Numbered from the stretch's first letter, positions 20,429 to 32,206 are shown. The stretch is 64,000 bases of DNA from Diploptera punctata (GCA_030220185.1 JASPKZ010007797.1:434001-498000), one strand, 5' to 3'. Program-made: numbers and translations. Notes: generated by a model from the sequence alone, not told the origin.

Positions 20429-20434
20429 AATAAA
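20429..20434 (+). terminator. Poly(A) signal of TASP1
   Basis: AATAAA lies 48 nt after the stop codon in a short AT-rich 3' UTR; it is the first canonical hexamer after the TGA. Confidence 0.75.
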
Positions 20435-20461
20435 AAAAATATATATAATCAATGATTTGGT

Positions 20462-21260
20462 GATTTATCATCATCATCTCTATCTTCCCATGCTTTGCTT
20501 CTTTTTTTTGTTCTCCAGTCATATCCTCTCTCTTGTAGACTTTTCTTCACTTGGTTAATCCATCTTTCTCATGGTCTACCTCGTGGTTGTTTTCCTTGTA
20601 TCTTGAGATTTAACAGTCTTTGTGGTAGTCTTTCCTTTTCCATTCTATTTTAAATGTCCAAACAATTTGAGTCTACTTTTTTTCATGCATGTTGTTAATT
20701 TTTCTATTTTTAATGTCTCCCTGATTTTGTCATTCCTTACTCTTATCTCTCCTTGTTTTATGTACCATTCCACATAAGAATTTCATTTCTGTAGTTTGGA
20801 TTCTGCTCAATTTCTTCTTTGTATATGTCCAAGTCTCAGCTGCATATGTTAGAACTGGTTTCAAATAAGTTTTATACATTGCCATTTTACTGTTGGTGGG
20901 TATATCTTTATTCCAGATTAATTGTTTAGTTAAATTATAAACTTTTCTCTATTCTTTTACTGATTATAGTCTGTATTTTCCCACTTTTTGTATATTTATA
21001 CTTGTAACTTAATATTCCAATAATCATTCTGGTTTCTACATATTTTCATGACTGCCGTTTTCTCAATATTTATTTTTAAACCATGTTTTTCTGAAACTGT
21101 TTTCCAATGTTCAAGTCTGTGTTCTATGGTATTTTTTTTTAATTTCCCCAAATCATTACATCGACAGCGAAGATGAAGGTTTTCATGTCTGGTTTTTTGC
21201 CTTCCCCTATAATTATTATTTGTAATTTCATTCATTATGGCATTGAACAAAAGAGGCAAT
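20462..21260 (-). pseudogene. LINE ORF2 remnant
   Basis: Minus strand from 21259: MPLLFNAIMNEI, EHWKTVSEKHGLKINIEKTA (RT region after the YADD motif), IKQGEIRVRNDKIRETLKI, then RMDWRTKKKK-type end. Multiple stops; it ends 28 bp after the TASP1 poly(A) hexamer, pointing towards it. Confidence 0.7.
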
Positions 21261-21479
21261 TACTTAAAGAAAATCCATTATGTATTTAATAAATAAAACC
21301 ATAAAAGTTTTATATGATTTTCATAAATATTTATTTCATCTAACATTCGTAACAACTGTTTCAATACACCGGATCTTCATCAGATGAATATCATATATAT
21401 ATATAAAACATTCTTCTGATGGAGTGAAATAATGCCATTGGACTTGCCCTGCTTAAGGTCCTCTTGGAAGAAGAAATTT

Positions 21480-21540
21480 CTAACAAAGCTGGATGTGTCT
21501 TTATTTGGAAGACATAAATAGTACCGAAGGAACTAATGAT
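21480..21540. repeat. Dispersed repeat, shared with 27085-27135
   Basis: GTGTCTTTATTTGGAAGACA then TAAATAGTACCG occurs in both places; nature unknown. Confidence 0.6.
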
Positions 21541-21666
21541 ACTTTAGACCACTTGGCTACAACATTGGACATTTCCAGAGTTAAGGCTAATTTTTTAATG
21601 TGCCTGTTTCTTATTTGTTCTTATAATTTCTAACTGTATTAAATAAATAACTAAAACATCATTAAT

Positions 21667-21861
21667 GGTGAAATTAAATGTTTCTTACCTCTCCTCATAT
21701 AAATTTTCTAAGTTGATCGCGATTTCGAGACTATAACTGTCTCATCCTCAGAACTTTGTTTGAAACAAATTAGAAAATGTATATGATTAGAGGTAAGAAA
21801 CATTTAATTTCACCATAAATTAAACCTCATAGTGATTAATTCCTATAAAAGTTAAATACAG
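21667..21861. mobile_element. Short PLE fold-back, 9-bp TSD
   Basis: Flanked by ATCATTAAT (21658-21666 and 21862-21870). Minus arm with a perfect hammerhead, short centre, ribozyme-less plus arm, CCTCATAGTGATTAATTCCT end. Confidence 0.87.
21715..21751 (-). ncRNA. Hammerhead ribozyme motif, best preserved
   Basis: Core CUGAGGA plus U, stem II GAGAC/GUCUC perfect, GAA, stem III AUCGCGAU perfect palindrome, H17 = C, stem I AAGUU/AACUU perfect. No mismatch in any element. Confidence 0.85.
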
Positions 21862-21879
21862 ATCATTAATATTTGAAGA

Positions 21880-22082
21880 GAAGAAATGTATGCCTAAATT
21901 CTGATTTGAACCAAGGTCTCTGGTTCTATGCACAAGAGCACTGAATCACTGTGCTACTTAGGCATCTCACTTTAAACTGAAATTTCTCCTGCATGCCTGA
22001 GGCCAAGAACATTCTTCTACATGCCATCTGATTGCTTCATATTTAAGAAAACTTTTAATGAAATTTTAACACTACTATTATA
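21880..22082 (-). mobile_element. tRNA-like SINE (family 7)
   Basis: Minus: TGCCTAAGTAGCACAGTGAT head, GGTTCAAATCAGAATTTAGG T-arm and acceptor region; tails AAATATTAAT(T). Confidence 0.55.
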
Positions 22083-22089
22083 GCTAGTA

Positions 22090-22430
22090 GTCCCACACTA
22101 TAGCCGAGCGGTTAAGGCAAGAAGTCTTGGTGCAGAGCTATGGGACTTGCGCTGGTTTGAGTCCCCATGGGGGAAGAAATTTTCTAGTGGAATTTTGGCC
22201 AGTGTGGGACTGGTGCCCATCCAGCACCGTGAGGCATTTGGGTAGTTACAATAAGTAGCAACTCCAGGTTGAGAAGACTAGTTACAATGGCTGGGGGACC
22301 CGACATGCTGATCACATGTCACCCCTAACTGGCTAGATGATTATCTACCACTGTGATTAACACATATGGATGTGAGGCCAGCAGCCGACTGGTAGGCCAA
22401 GGGCCTTATAGGCCTGTCACACTTTTAGTT
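22090..22430 (+). mobile_element. SINE family 2, full-length
   Basis: CACTATAGCCGAGCGGTTAA head, GGTTTGAGTCCCC, CCCGACATGCTGATCACATG and GGGCCTTATAGGCCTGTC end. Confidence 0.8.
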
Positions 22431-22559
22431 TTATTATAGCTAGTAGAGCTTATATTTTTGAGGTTTTTATTTTATTTTAGGAGTAAATTTTTCTCTTCAA
22501 ATATTAATTTCTCCTTTAGTGCAAGTGATAGATTTATAACAAAAACATAAAAAATATAA

Positions 22560-22960
22560 GCTATAATAGTGACCCCACAACCTGAGCCCAAGTGGAAGCC
22601 AGGCTCTGTCTGTCACATCCAGAACCAAGAGGGGAGTGATAGAGGAGTAACACCTCTAAAAAAAACCAGGGTTCAGTTGGCCCGACTTATAACACACTGT
22701 GAGGGCCTAGCCAGAATTACAGCAAAGACCTCAATGTCGAATATAGCAGAGTAGGAAACCTATGGTACGGCATTGAAGGCAGAAGAAGCAACTCTTTTCC
22801 ATAGAATTTAGACGGAACTGCTGTTTTGCAGTGTAGAGGGATCTTCAAATGCTATGGGAGATCACCCTGACAGAAAAAGCAAGGGGTAGGTCAGCCTCTG
22901 GAGCTGCAGTGAAAGCAACTGATCTAGGGGACAGAAATCCCAAAATCAAATAACCTGAAA
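22560..22960 (+). other. Unclassified, GC-richer block
   Basis: Clearly richer in GC than its surroundings. The 61-codon frame from 22569 (MTPQPEPKWKPGSVCHIQNQ...) has no known domain; possibly a LINE 5' region. Confidence 0.3.
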
Positions 22961-22964
22961 GATT

Positions 22965-23437
22965 GAAGATGGTAACAAATCAGGGATTTATCAAATTGAT
23001 TATAAAGATTGTGAAAAAATGTACTTAGGAAAAACAAAAAGGAATTTAAATACAAGATTAAAAGAACACCATAGAAATGTTAAAAATGAAGAAATAGAAA
23101 CATCTGCAATAGCTTCTCACACAAGGTCAGAAAAAAACAATTGAAACTAAGGCAAAATTACTAAAACAGTTAGAAAAATCGAAGGAACTCACAATTTGGG
23201 AGAAAATTTACATCTGCAAGAAGAAAAAGAGAAAAAAATTTGATTTGGAATTTCATCGATCAGCCAACAGAGGGAGCAGAAATCAACTTGCAAGATGGAC
23301 AACCACAAGGCAACAGTTGTAATGCAGAATGTCGCACAGAAGCAACAAAATAGTCGGCATAAAAATCAAGAAATATGACATGAGTCAAAATATACAACTC
23401 ATTAATAATTAAAAGAAACCTCAGTGTTATTTCCTAC
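22965..23437 (+). mobile_element. PLE 3' copy with broken GIY-YIG domain
   Basis: From 22983: SGIYQIDYKDCEKMYLGKTK then RNLNTRLKEHHRNVKNEEIE, a GIY-YIG nuclease remnant with frameshift near 23135. The C-terminal segment (QPTEGAEINLQDGQPQGNSC) and a decayed hammerhead (GCAGAAUGUCGCACAG...) follow, then the CTCAGTGTTATTTCC end. Confidence 0.8.
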
Positions 23438-24099
23438 ATATATTTAATCAAATGACCTGGTTCCCCAGGTTGGGGTTGGGCTTAGGATTGACAATCCTAG
23501 CCTATGAAAATCCTACTGTTGAGAAGCCTATACAATATTTAACTGGACTGATAAAAGAATGGTGACCTAAGGCAAGAAAAAGGGTTTGTGGATGGTTGGC
23601 AGAGATAGAGAAGCCTGAAGGAAGCCTTGATCCACCCAGGGTGTGCTGATGATTGATATAATAGTAATGTTAAAATTGTATTAAAAGTCTTCTTGAATAA
23701 GAAGCACACAGATGGCGTGTACAATATGTTTTCGGCCTCAGACATGTGCGATTCTATAAGGTTAAAATTATAAAATTGGTACCTGAAGTCGCAGTCGTCC
23801 TTAATGATAAAAAAATATCACAGGGGCAGATGAATGAAATGGATGAGAAGAGTATGGACAAATCGTGGAATGAAATTGTGGCAGGGGAAAACCCCCAAAA
23901 AAAACCTACCCAAGCTCCGTTTCGTCCACCACAAAACCCACATGAAGTGAACGAGACTCGATCTTGGTACCCCAGCAGTGAGAGGTGAGCATCTAACCGC
24001 TTGTGCCATGGAGCTGCCCCTTAATGATAAAATACATTTAAAATTGTAAAGCTGATTCTATAAGAAAAAGAAAAATTTCCTTTTAAAATGAGATGCCAA

Positions 24100-24530
24100 A
24101 GTAGTACAGTGCTTTAGTTCAATGATGTGTAGAACCAGAGATATTGGGTTCCAATCTCAGTTTAGGTATACATTTTTCTCTTCAGATATTAATTTGTCCT
24201 TCAATAAAAAGTAAAGTGATCCCACAACAGACCCGGAGGCCCTTGGGGTAGTAGGAGGTTAAGGCTCCCACTTTTTTCTAGACAATCGACACTTTATGTC
24301 AGCCGGGTTGTCAGCCCTGCGTGACGGCCGCCTTTACCCCCAGAACAAGCGTCTGGTACTCATTTCCGTTAGAGGCTGAGTCGACCCCAGGGCCATAGTG
24401 CCGCCAGAGGGTTTGGGTCAGTTTAAAAATCCTGATCCCAGCGGGACTTGAACCCTGGACCCTCCGGCTTGTAGCTCAGTGCCTTAACCACTACGCTACG
24501 GCGTGCCCCCTGTCCTTCAATGCGAGTGAT
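24100..24530. mobile_element. tRNA-like SINE (+) interrupted by SINE 3 (-)
   Basis: SINE 3 at 24206-24510 on minus (B-box GGTTCAAGTCCC, GGGCACGCCGTAGCGTAGTG head) is flanked by TGTCCTTCAAT (24195-24205, 24511-24521) and splits the tail of a family 7 copy. Confidence 0.8.
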
Positions 24531-24544
24531 AAATTTAAAATTAA

Positions 24545-24782
24545 AATAAATTAATGAGTCATTTTTGACATCTTACCTCAAGTATATGTTTTCTTAAACA
24601 CGGGAACTGCAGTTTTCAAAAGGACACATACCTTCCATTTTCAACCGACATTATAACTGAATTAATGAGTTATTTTTACATCTTACTTCATAGTTTATGT
24701 TTTCTTAAACATAAACCATGAGGTAAGATGTAAAAATTACTCATTAATTTATGAATTAAGAACCTCATAATGTTATTTCCCA
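24545..24782. mobile_element. PLE fold-back, AACUGCAGUU family
   Basis: Left minus arm with hammerhead, a second short inverted copy of TTTATGTTTTCTTAAAC, plus-arm ATGAGGTAAGATG, and end ACCTCATAATGTTATTTCCC. Confidence 0.7.
24604..24644 (-). ncRNA. Hammerhead-like motif with U3-A8
   Basis: Core UUGAAAA plus U, stem II GGAAGG/CCUUUU, GAA, stem III AACUGCAGUU, H17 = C, stem I CGG/CCG. Confidence 0.65.
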
Positions 24783-24826
24783 TATTTAACTAAGAATTAA
24801 AATAAAAATATTGAAAATAGATCATT

Positions 24827-24960
24827 ACTATGCATCCAAGCGATGAAACGGTGTGGTGAGTTATGAACTGAGTGTCACTATACACCACTATGCATACCAG
24901 TACATAACAAAAACATGCAATGCTATCCTCGCAATCTGTGTCATCACTTGGATGCACAGT
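24827..24960. mobile_element. MITE-like element
   Basis: 134 bp with inverted ends ACTATGCATCCAAGCGATGA and TCATCACTTGGATGCACAGT (17/20 paired). A partial second copy is at 25458-25521. Confidence 0.6.
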
Positions 24961-25796
24961 ATTCCAATATCTGTGAATAACTTACACACTCTTAGGGATG
25001 AGGAGATGTCAGGAATGGGAAGGAAGTCTTGAGGAAGCTCCATCCTGTGAAACATAAAGTAAACATTTTAAACAAAGTACAATATATGAAAAACACTGGA
25101 TAATCTGTAGATTCAGACAAATGTTTGAGAGTATGTATTATATTTACTCGCATATTTCATGCATTTCTTTATCATATTTTTATAATCTAAAAAGTGGATG
25201 TGTGATTTATGTGAGGAAAGTTTAAGGGGACATATGAAGGGCTTAGGGCAATAACACGATAAGCCACATGTTGTTCTTTCTGAGGTATGAGGATTTTAAT
25301 GTTTCAAAAAATTATAAATATTAATTGTGCAGTACTGTTGTTAATACATTGTGTGTCAATATGATTTAACTTATCATTGGCACACTTACAAATGATTTTA
25401 TGGATATTTCAATACATTTATTTGCTATCATTGTAATAAATGACTGTAAAGATCATTACTATGCATCCAAGCGATGAAACAGAGTGGTGAGTTATGAACT
25501 GAGTGTCACTATACACCACTTGGGAAGAATGGCATTTGGTTTCCGGAAGACGGCAGCAGCTGCCATGATACCGGATGATGATGGTGATGTAATAAATGAC
25601 ATTTAGTAATAGAATGTGGCTTATCATGTCATTGCCCAAAGCCCTTCATATATATCCATGACCAGGCTTTTTCTTGTACCTTCTATTATACAACATTTAT
25701 AAAATTCCTTATCTATTGTGCATTGCTTTTGAAAACTATGCTATTCAGGGGGAAAAGTATTGTACCATAAGAATGCAGGTTATTAGTAGCACAAAA

Positions 25797-25875
25797 GAGG
25801 TATGAAACATTTAAATTTATTTTAAATTCAACCTCATAGTGATTTATTCCTATAAAAGTTCAATGTTAAAACTTG
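25797..25875 (+). mobile_element. PLE 3'-end stub
   Basis: GGTATGAAACATTTAAATTT and AACCTCATAGTGATTTATTC, then CTATAAAAGTTCAAT; 5'-truncated just before the ribozyme. Confidence 0.65.
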
Positions 25876-26091
25876 TTAAAGGTAATTTCATACTGCCCCA
25901 ACTCAATCTGATAGTAAAATAAGTTCAGTTGAAAACTAAAAAAATACTATATGCATGAAATATACATACAAGGATCTTTTAAAAATGTAATGTAAAAAAA
26001 TCTTGGTGCATGAGTTTATGCAATGGTGTGAATTATGCAAGTAAATACAGTTTTCCTTAAAAAACAACCCTCTCGGTATGACATAATTATG

Positions 26092-26845
26092 TTTGAGTTG
26101 TATATTTTGACTCATCTCATATTTCTTGATTTTTATGCAGACTAGTTTCATTTCTTCTGTGAGATTCTTGATGCATTACAACTGTTGCCTTGCTGTTGTC
26201 CTTCCTGCAAGTTGATTTCTGCTCCCTCTGCTGGCTGACCAATGAACTTCCAAATCAAATTTTTTTCTCTTTCGTCAGGAATTTCAAAATTCAATGTTTT
26301 CTTTTTATTCCTGCAGATGTAAATTTTGTCCCAAATTGTGAGTTCCTTAGAGTTTTGCAAGTGTTTTAGTAATTTTGCCTTAGTTTCTCAAAATTCACGT
26401 TTTCTTTTTATTCTTGCAGATGTAAATTTTTTCCCAAATTGTGAATTCCTTAGATTTTTCTATTTTAGTAATTTTGCCTTAAAATTCATTGTTTTATTTT
26501 TATTAACTAAACTAAGGCAAAATTACTAAAACAGTTAGAAAAATCTACGAAACTCACAATTTGGGAGAAAATGTATACCTGCAAGAATAAATAGCAAACC
26601 ATGAATTTTGAAATTCCCAGTGAAAGAGAAAAAAATTTTATTTGGAAGTTCATCACTCAGCCAATAGAGGGAGTAGAAGTCAACTTGCAGGAAGGACAAC
26701 CGCAAGGCAACAGTTGTAAAGCATCGAGAATGTCACACAGAATCGACGAAACTTGTCTCCGTAAAATCAAGAAACACAAGGCGAGTCAAAATATACAACT
26801 CCAATATAATTAAAATAAACCTCATAGTGTTATTTTTTACATATA
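26092..26845. mobile_element. PLE fold-back, long arms
   Basis: Minus arm from 26092 and plus arm to 26845 both carry ELTIWDKIYI / LTIWEKMYTCK-type and the NFEIP(D/S)EREKNFIWKFI segment. Ribozymes at 26140-26171 (-, core UCAAGAA) and 26724-26757 (+, core UCGAGAA, ACUUGU) are decayed U3-A8 types. Confidence 0.75.
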
Positions 26846-26849
26846 TTTA

Positions 26850-28000
26850 ATTAATGACTTATTATTCCTTACAGTTTGTCGATGAGATCCTATAAAAGAC
26901 TAATAAATAATCTACATAAATGTCCTGTATCAACAATCAAGTTAAGAAGTGAATATTATTTTATTTGAATAAAAATGCTATAATCATGAAAACATTGTAT
27001 ACAAAAAGCAGCTTACATAAAAGTGTATAACTGGAAGCAATATTTGCATTTAACCAGTGAGGTGGTAATATAGCCAGAATCTGGCAAATCGGAATGTGTC
27101 TTTATTTGGAAGACATAAATAGTACCGAGGAACTAATTTTAATTGTACACATGGAAGCATTTCTACTAGCTGCCAGATTATTTCACTGCTGGATAATCAT
27201 CAAGCAATATTAAGTACATTATCGTTGTATTGACACCCAACATTATGCTCCCAAAATTATTAAATTTAACAATAGTCATCTAAATTAAAGAGGTGTTTCA
27301 TCACATAACATTCTTCTCACAAGGGAATGGCATCACAGTGCTTGTTATATCATTTGACAGTCCAAAAGACACATTTTAGAGGACAATACATTAAACAAAT
27401 AAAAAAGTTGTATATTTATAAAGACAAAATTAAAAAAGAAATAAGCAGAAAAATACAAAATAATGACAAATGCTATTATTTAATTATAGTCTGTTTCCTC
27501 TAAGGAAGGAAATATTCCAGTATTATTTTCAAACCATACAACCTCCTCTTCTAAGGTGGAGTTTGTGATGTTGAACATTGAAAATTAAGCTATACCAACC
27601 ATAAAGGTAATGTTAAAATTTCACCAAAAAAGTCTACCTGAGTAAGAAACTGCTAAGAAATGTGTAGAATGAAGATTCTCGACTCTAAGTGCATGGGATT
27701 ATAATATAATCCTCGCACATTTTCGAGAAGAGTGACAGAACTAAAAAATTGCCAATTTTATGTTATTGGCACTACATGGAAGACGAAACTCAGTTCTATA
27801 TTCTGGAAGAACAACATAAGCGATTGTATACAATGAGGTGGTATAATAATTTGATATTTATGGCAAATAGAGGCAAAGTTCTATTGATTTCAAACCTTTA
27901 AATGCATCTCTTGAAAAACTACGTTTTTTATTAGTTATGTCACTCTTCTTGCAAATGAGCAATATATAAGTAAAAGTAAAATCAATGTCTGAATCAAGAG
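26850..28000. other. No recognised gene
   Basis: AT-rich sequence. Only the dispersed repeat at 27085-27135 is recognised. Confidence 0.4.
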
Positions 28001-28150
28001 GCTAGATAGCTTAATGGATAAAGCACTGGAATAGAATTCCAGAGATCTATCTATCTTCGGGTTTTTACAGCTGCTGCATCTTCCCATGTCAAACCTCCAA
28101 AGCCTACGATTCCAGAGATCCTGGGTTCAAATCCCAGTTTAGGCACTGAA
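28000..28150 (+). mobile_element. tRNA-like SINE with internal duplication
   Basis: GGCTAGATAGCTTAATGGAT head and GGGTTCAAATCCCAGTTTAG T arm are separated by about 80 bp of other DNA flanked by ATTCCAGAGATC repeats. Confidence 0.55.
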
Positions 28151-28334
28151 AATGTATAAGCTTTACTAGCAAACAAAGTACCCCAAGAGAAACCTCCCCA
28201 AGCTTCATTTTGTCCATCATGAAACACACATGAAGTGACTGAAACTCCAGCAGTGAGATGAGCATTTAACTGCTTGCACCATGGAGCCACACATTAATCA
28301 TCCTAAAATATATTATTCTTTGACAGCAAAAATT

Positions 28335-29145
28335 AAATAAAAATTTTAATTAATTTAATGAGTTGGAGAAAATGCTTTAACATCTCAACTCATAAAGTTG
28401 CATGTCTTCATGATGCCAGTTTCAAAAGTATGGTTTAACTTCCATCTTCAGTCAAACTCCAACTGTCTAAATTTTGCCAATAACACCACCTTCTGATCTG
28501 CCATCTGGTGTCAATTTTATGAACTTGGAGATCAAATTATTCTCTTGGAATATCCAAATTCATGGCTTTATATTTATTCTTCTGAATGCATTCTTTTCCC
28601 AAACTGTTAATTTCAAAGGTTTCTCCACACATCTTATAAGTGTAGTTTCTCTTCCAATTCTGTGGTTCTCTAGTAAACTGTGAATGGCAATTGCCAATTT
28701 TTCAATTTCACCATTTTTAATATTTCTAAAGTATCCTTTTAAACGAGTTTATAAATTCCTTTCAGTTTTCCTACATATACTTTCTTGAAGCACTGCACCC
28801 AATTTCATAAATTCCATATTTTTTACTATCTGGGACATTAACTTTGAAATTAACAGAATTAACAGTTTGGGAAAAGATATACATTCAGAAGAATAAATAT
28901 AAAGCCATGAATTTTGTTATTCCCAACGAGAGTAATTTGATCTCCAAGTTCATAAAATCGACACCAAATGGCAGTTCAGAAGATAGTGTTGATGGAGAAA
29001 TTTCAACAGTTGGAGTTTGACTGAAGATGGAAGTAAAACTACACTTTTGAAACCGGTATCGTGAAGACACGCAACTTTATGAGGTGAGATATTAAAAGCA
29101 TTTTCTCCAACTCATTCATTAATGTAAATATCTCATAGTGTTACT
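28335..29145. mobile_element. PLE fold-back with GIY-YIG remnant
   Basis: Minus arm 28335-28850 (hammerhead 28414-28451 with U16.1 lost, GIY-YIG region 28730-28810) and plus arm 28850-29145 (ELTVWEKIYIQKNKYKAMNF, then SSEDSVDGEISTVGV, hammerhead, end CTCATAGTGTTACTTCCCAC). Confidence 0.82.
29021..29058 (+). ncRNA. Hammerhead ribozyme motif
   Basis: Core CUGAAGA plus U, stem II GGAAGU/ACUUUU, GAA, stem III ACCGGU, H17 = A. The coding frame stops at UGA just before the core. Confidence 0.78.
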
Positions 29146-29309
29146 TCCCACTTTAATTTTGATTAAAAAATAATTTTAATATCAGAGTTTAAAAATAAGA
29201 CCATACAGTACTCCCTTGTCCTAGCACTACCCCCAAGACGAGTCAAGGATTTACTTTACTATTGTAGAGAAATGCCTCTAACAAGGGCAAGATCAGATTT
29301 TCAGGATAA

Positions 29310-29835
29310 CTAACTAACTCAGTGCTACTATCGAACTCGTAGGTTCATGGTCATGGACATAAGCATTTCATACATCCCTATAATCATGGTTAATGTTATT
29401 CTCCCACCTCATTCTTGGTCTACAAACTGGGCATTTTCCCTCTGGTTTTCTACAAGAAACTTTCATGCCTCTCTTCCATTCCCCATTTGTGCCACGTATC
29501 CTACACATCATAGCCTATGAGACTTAACATCTATTATATCTGGTTTCCTATAAAGATCATGTAGGTCACTGTTATGCAGTCTTTTCCATTTGTCTCTCTA
29601 TTCAACTCTCTTTGTTCCAAAAATTTTCCTAAGAACTTTATTCTCAAATACTCGTAATATTTTCTCCTACCTTACAGTACAAGTCTATGTTTTGCATCCA
29701 TACAATATAAATGGGAAAATAAAAGCTTCATATATTTTAAGTTTAACATTTTTAGAGAAGTTGGGATGATAAGAGTCCCTGTAATACATAATAGCATGCA
29801 TTTCCAGAATTAAGTTTATGTTTAATTTCTTTGTT
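29310..29835 (-). mobile_element. LINE 3' region
   Basis: Minus strand: KMYEAFIFPIYIVWMQNIDL-type RT thumb text and the GKCPVCRPRMRWENN tail; frames are broken. Confidence 0.65.
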
Positions 29836-29870
29836 CATCTCATTCCTGTTTGTAATTATTGTATCTACAC

Positions 29871-30046
29871 TCTATTTCAAACGTCTACGCAGCAAGAGTA
29901 CACACAGTTGTCTAGCCTTGAGGCTGGCATTGGACTCTCATTGGCTATTTGGTGAGATAATGAGGGAAACAGCCAATGAGAGTCCAACGCCAGCCTCAAG
30001 GCTAGACAACTGTGTGTACTCTTGCTGCGTAGACATTTGAAATAGA
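29871..30046. repeat. 176-bp near-perfect palindrome
   Basis: Arms of about 77 bp (TCTATTTCAAACGTCTACGC ... ACTCTCATTGGCT) are inverted with two or three mismatches around a ~24-nt loop. It has no hammerhead core and no PLE end; likely a fold-back MITE. Confidence 0.85.
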
Positions 30047-30369
30047 TAGTAGTTATTTTGAATTCAGCCCACTTCTTCAAAATTTCCCTCATTTACCATT
30101 AATTGTCCATTTCCATTATACTGTAAAATGTATCTCTATGTGTGAACATATATTTAGTTTTATTGATGTGTACTTCCAGCCCCAATTTCTTATTGTTATC
30201 AATAGAGTGCGTGTTGACACTTAGTACCTCCTCTCTGTCGCTAATAATACTATATCATCAGCATAAACTAAAACATATTAACACCATTGGGTTGTAGGCC
30301 TTCTTCATCCTCTTAAAATTTGATAGCATGCTCTAGAACAAAACTGAATAGTAGAGGATATTAAGACTA

Positions 30370-30934
30370 TCCGCTCTTAAAGTGATCCTCATCAAAACAA
30401 ACCATGCGACCTAGTTGCTTTTCATTGGTTATGGTTGCTGATGTACGATGCAGAAGCAACAAGTATGCGAAAAAGTAGCTCCCTTCATTAAATTAAAAAT
30501 ATGTCCTCTGAATATACTTATTATTCTTCGTGAATGAAAATAATAATATTCAAAACGAAGGAAACATTATAAAATATATCTAATCAATATTTAAAAATTA
30601 AAATAGTTTTATTACATATGGATGATGCATTTGAGTCATGCTTCAGTCGATTCTGTTGCAACAAAATGGCTGAATGTGTTGAGTCTTCTACCATTCATAT
30701 TTTTAAAAAACAAGTCTGTCAAACCTTTGACTAATGGTCAAAAAACACTTATTTTAAATGTATTTCACAAGTTCAGTGAAAAATCTCACCAGCTTTCTTG
30801 TAATGTACCCCATTCAATGATCACAGGTCTTATATCTTCACATGTGCTTCCTGTCAATGTGACAGTAATTGTGGCACAAATAGCAGAAGGATACAATTTG
30901 TGTTTGTTTATGTTTTGATCACTCTAAGAGTGGA
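30370..30934 (+). mobile_element. TA-flanked DNA transposon remnant
   Basis: Flanked by TA; inverted ends TCCGCTCTTAAAGTGATC and GATCACTCTAAGAGTGGA (16/18). Frame 30622-30918 (PLTNGQKTLILNVFHKFSEK) resembles the N-terminal helical region found in some insect Tc1-like transposases. Confidence 0.65.
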
Positions 30935-30939
30935 TAAGG

Positions 30940-31470
30940 TATAGCAGACCTTCAAGGTACCAATTTGTTTTTAACTTCACACACACACATATAGGATATC
31001 TATCGTGCAAGTAGTATGGTGCACCTCTCAAGTTTTTTTTGAGAAAATTAAAAGAATTATTATGAGATGAAACAGATGACTGTATACTGTTATTTTCCTA
31101 TGATTACCAGTGCTTGGAATAATACATTTCTTTTGACATTATTTGTCTCACATATACATTAAGATATATTCATATATTATATAACTTGGGAGCATTAGGC
31201 CATATTCAGTCTTTGTCTTGCCTCTTTGGCTTGTGCATTAAATATAATTATAAATATTTATTTAGTACCGTTTAATGGAAGACATTACAGGTGATTCCCA
31301 AACTTTCCATAATCACGGCATGTTAGTAATTTTAGATTTACAGAACATTGGAGAGAAGAAGTATTGTTAGCAAATAAGGTCAAAGTGCAAAATCTGTATG
31401 AAAATACAAACTACCAGTAGAAACCTATAGTTCAACATGTAGTGACAACAATAACAATAATACTAACAAT
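30940..31470. other. No recognised gene
   Basis: AT-rich; no element recognised. Confidence 0.4.
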
Positions 31471-31474
31471 TAAC

Positions 31475-31625
31475 TCTGTGGCACTATCGAACCCATACGT
31501 TCATGGCCATAGGGATAAAGCTCTGAACTAATGCTTTTCAATCATCCCTGTATAATCTACTTTCCTCAAATCATGGTTAATATTATTCTCCCACCTCATT
31601 CTTGGCCTGCCAACTGGGTGTTTTT
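31475..31625 (-). mobile_element. LINE 3' tail
   Basis: Minus: HPVGRPRMRWENNINHDLRK, the last LINE codons, then GATAGTGCCACAGAGTTA. Confidence 0.7.
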
Positions 31626-31644
31626 CCTATAAATAATAATTATT

Positions 31645-31862
31645 ATTATTATGAGTTAGGGATTTAGAATCACCTCTTTTTTTCTTTCTTGCAGACTAGT
31701 TTCATCATGCCTTCGTGATATTGTCAATGCTTCCTAACTCAGTTTGACAATATCACAAAGGCGCAAAAAACTAGTCAGCAAGAAAAATAAAAAAAATATG
31801 AGGTTAGTCTAAATCCCTAACTCATAATAGTTAAAAGAAACCTCATAGTGTTACTTCCTTCA
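31645..31862. mobile_element. PLE fold-back, ACUAGU U3-A8 family
   Basis: Arms ATGAGTTAGGGATTTAGA and TCTAAATCCCTAACTCAT; end AACCTCATAGTGTTACTTCC. The plus ribozyme (31744-31776) lost G12 (AAAA). Confidence 0.78.
31694..31727 (-). ncRNA. Hammerhead-like motif with U3-A8
   Basis: Core UUGACAA plus U, stem II AUCA/UGAU, GAA, stem III ACUAGU, H17 = C, stem I GCA/UGC. Confidence 0.65.
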
Positions 31863-31939
31863 AATATTAAAATAACAGAACTAATGATAATTTAAGATAA
31901 AATTATTTTTATCTCACCTCATATCATATCTTCTACTAA

Positions 31940-31974
31940 AACTGGTTTCAAAACCTAGGCAGTTTCATCATCAG
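31940..31974 (-). ncRNA. Hammerhead ribozyme motif
   Basis: Core CUGAUGA plus U (the classical consensus), stem II GAAAC/GUUUU, GAA, stem III ACCAGU, H17 = U. Confidence 0.72.
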
Positions 31975-32206
31975 TAATTTTTCAGTCAATGTATTGACTG
32001 TTGTTCAGGAGTACTGCTGCTTATTCCATCTGTTGGTGGACTGATGAACCTCTGAATCAAATCAACTTCCCATGGAATTTCAAAATTAATTAATTTTGGG
32101 TTGAAATTTGAAATTCCTGGGGAAATTGATTTGGAGGTTCATTGGTCTACAAACACATGGAGTAAGAAGCAGTGCTCCTGGACAATTGAACATCAGTCTG
32201 TAACTA

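Larger units (their letters stand above)
3436..20434 (+). other. TASP1: TASP1 transcription unit (3' seven exons)
   Basis: Seven exons (3436-3707, 6081-6160, 7889-7956, 10127-10240, 13830-14019, 17589-17740, 20286-20381) join into one open frame of 323 codons plus stop; every junction has AG/GT sites and phases agree (total 972 nt). The product matches taspase-1, a threonine endopeptidase of the Ntn-hydrolase/asparaginase-2 family that cleaves MLL/trithorax-type proteins and TFIIA after Asp. The N-terminal part (about 80-90 residues in the family) is not in the window. Introns are 1.7-3.6 kb and filled with PLE, SINE, LINE and mariner insertions; no exon is broken. Confidence 0.95.

Noticed and set aside
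20510..21260. Possible second host gene after TASP1 on minus
   Set aside because: The text matches LINE RT/C-terminal sequence with many stops.
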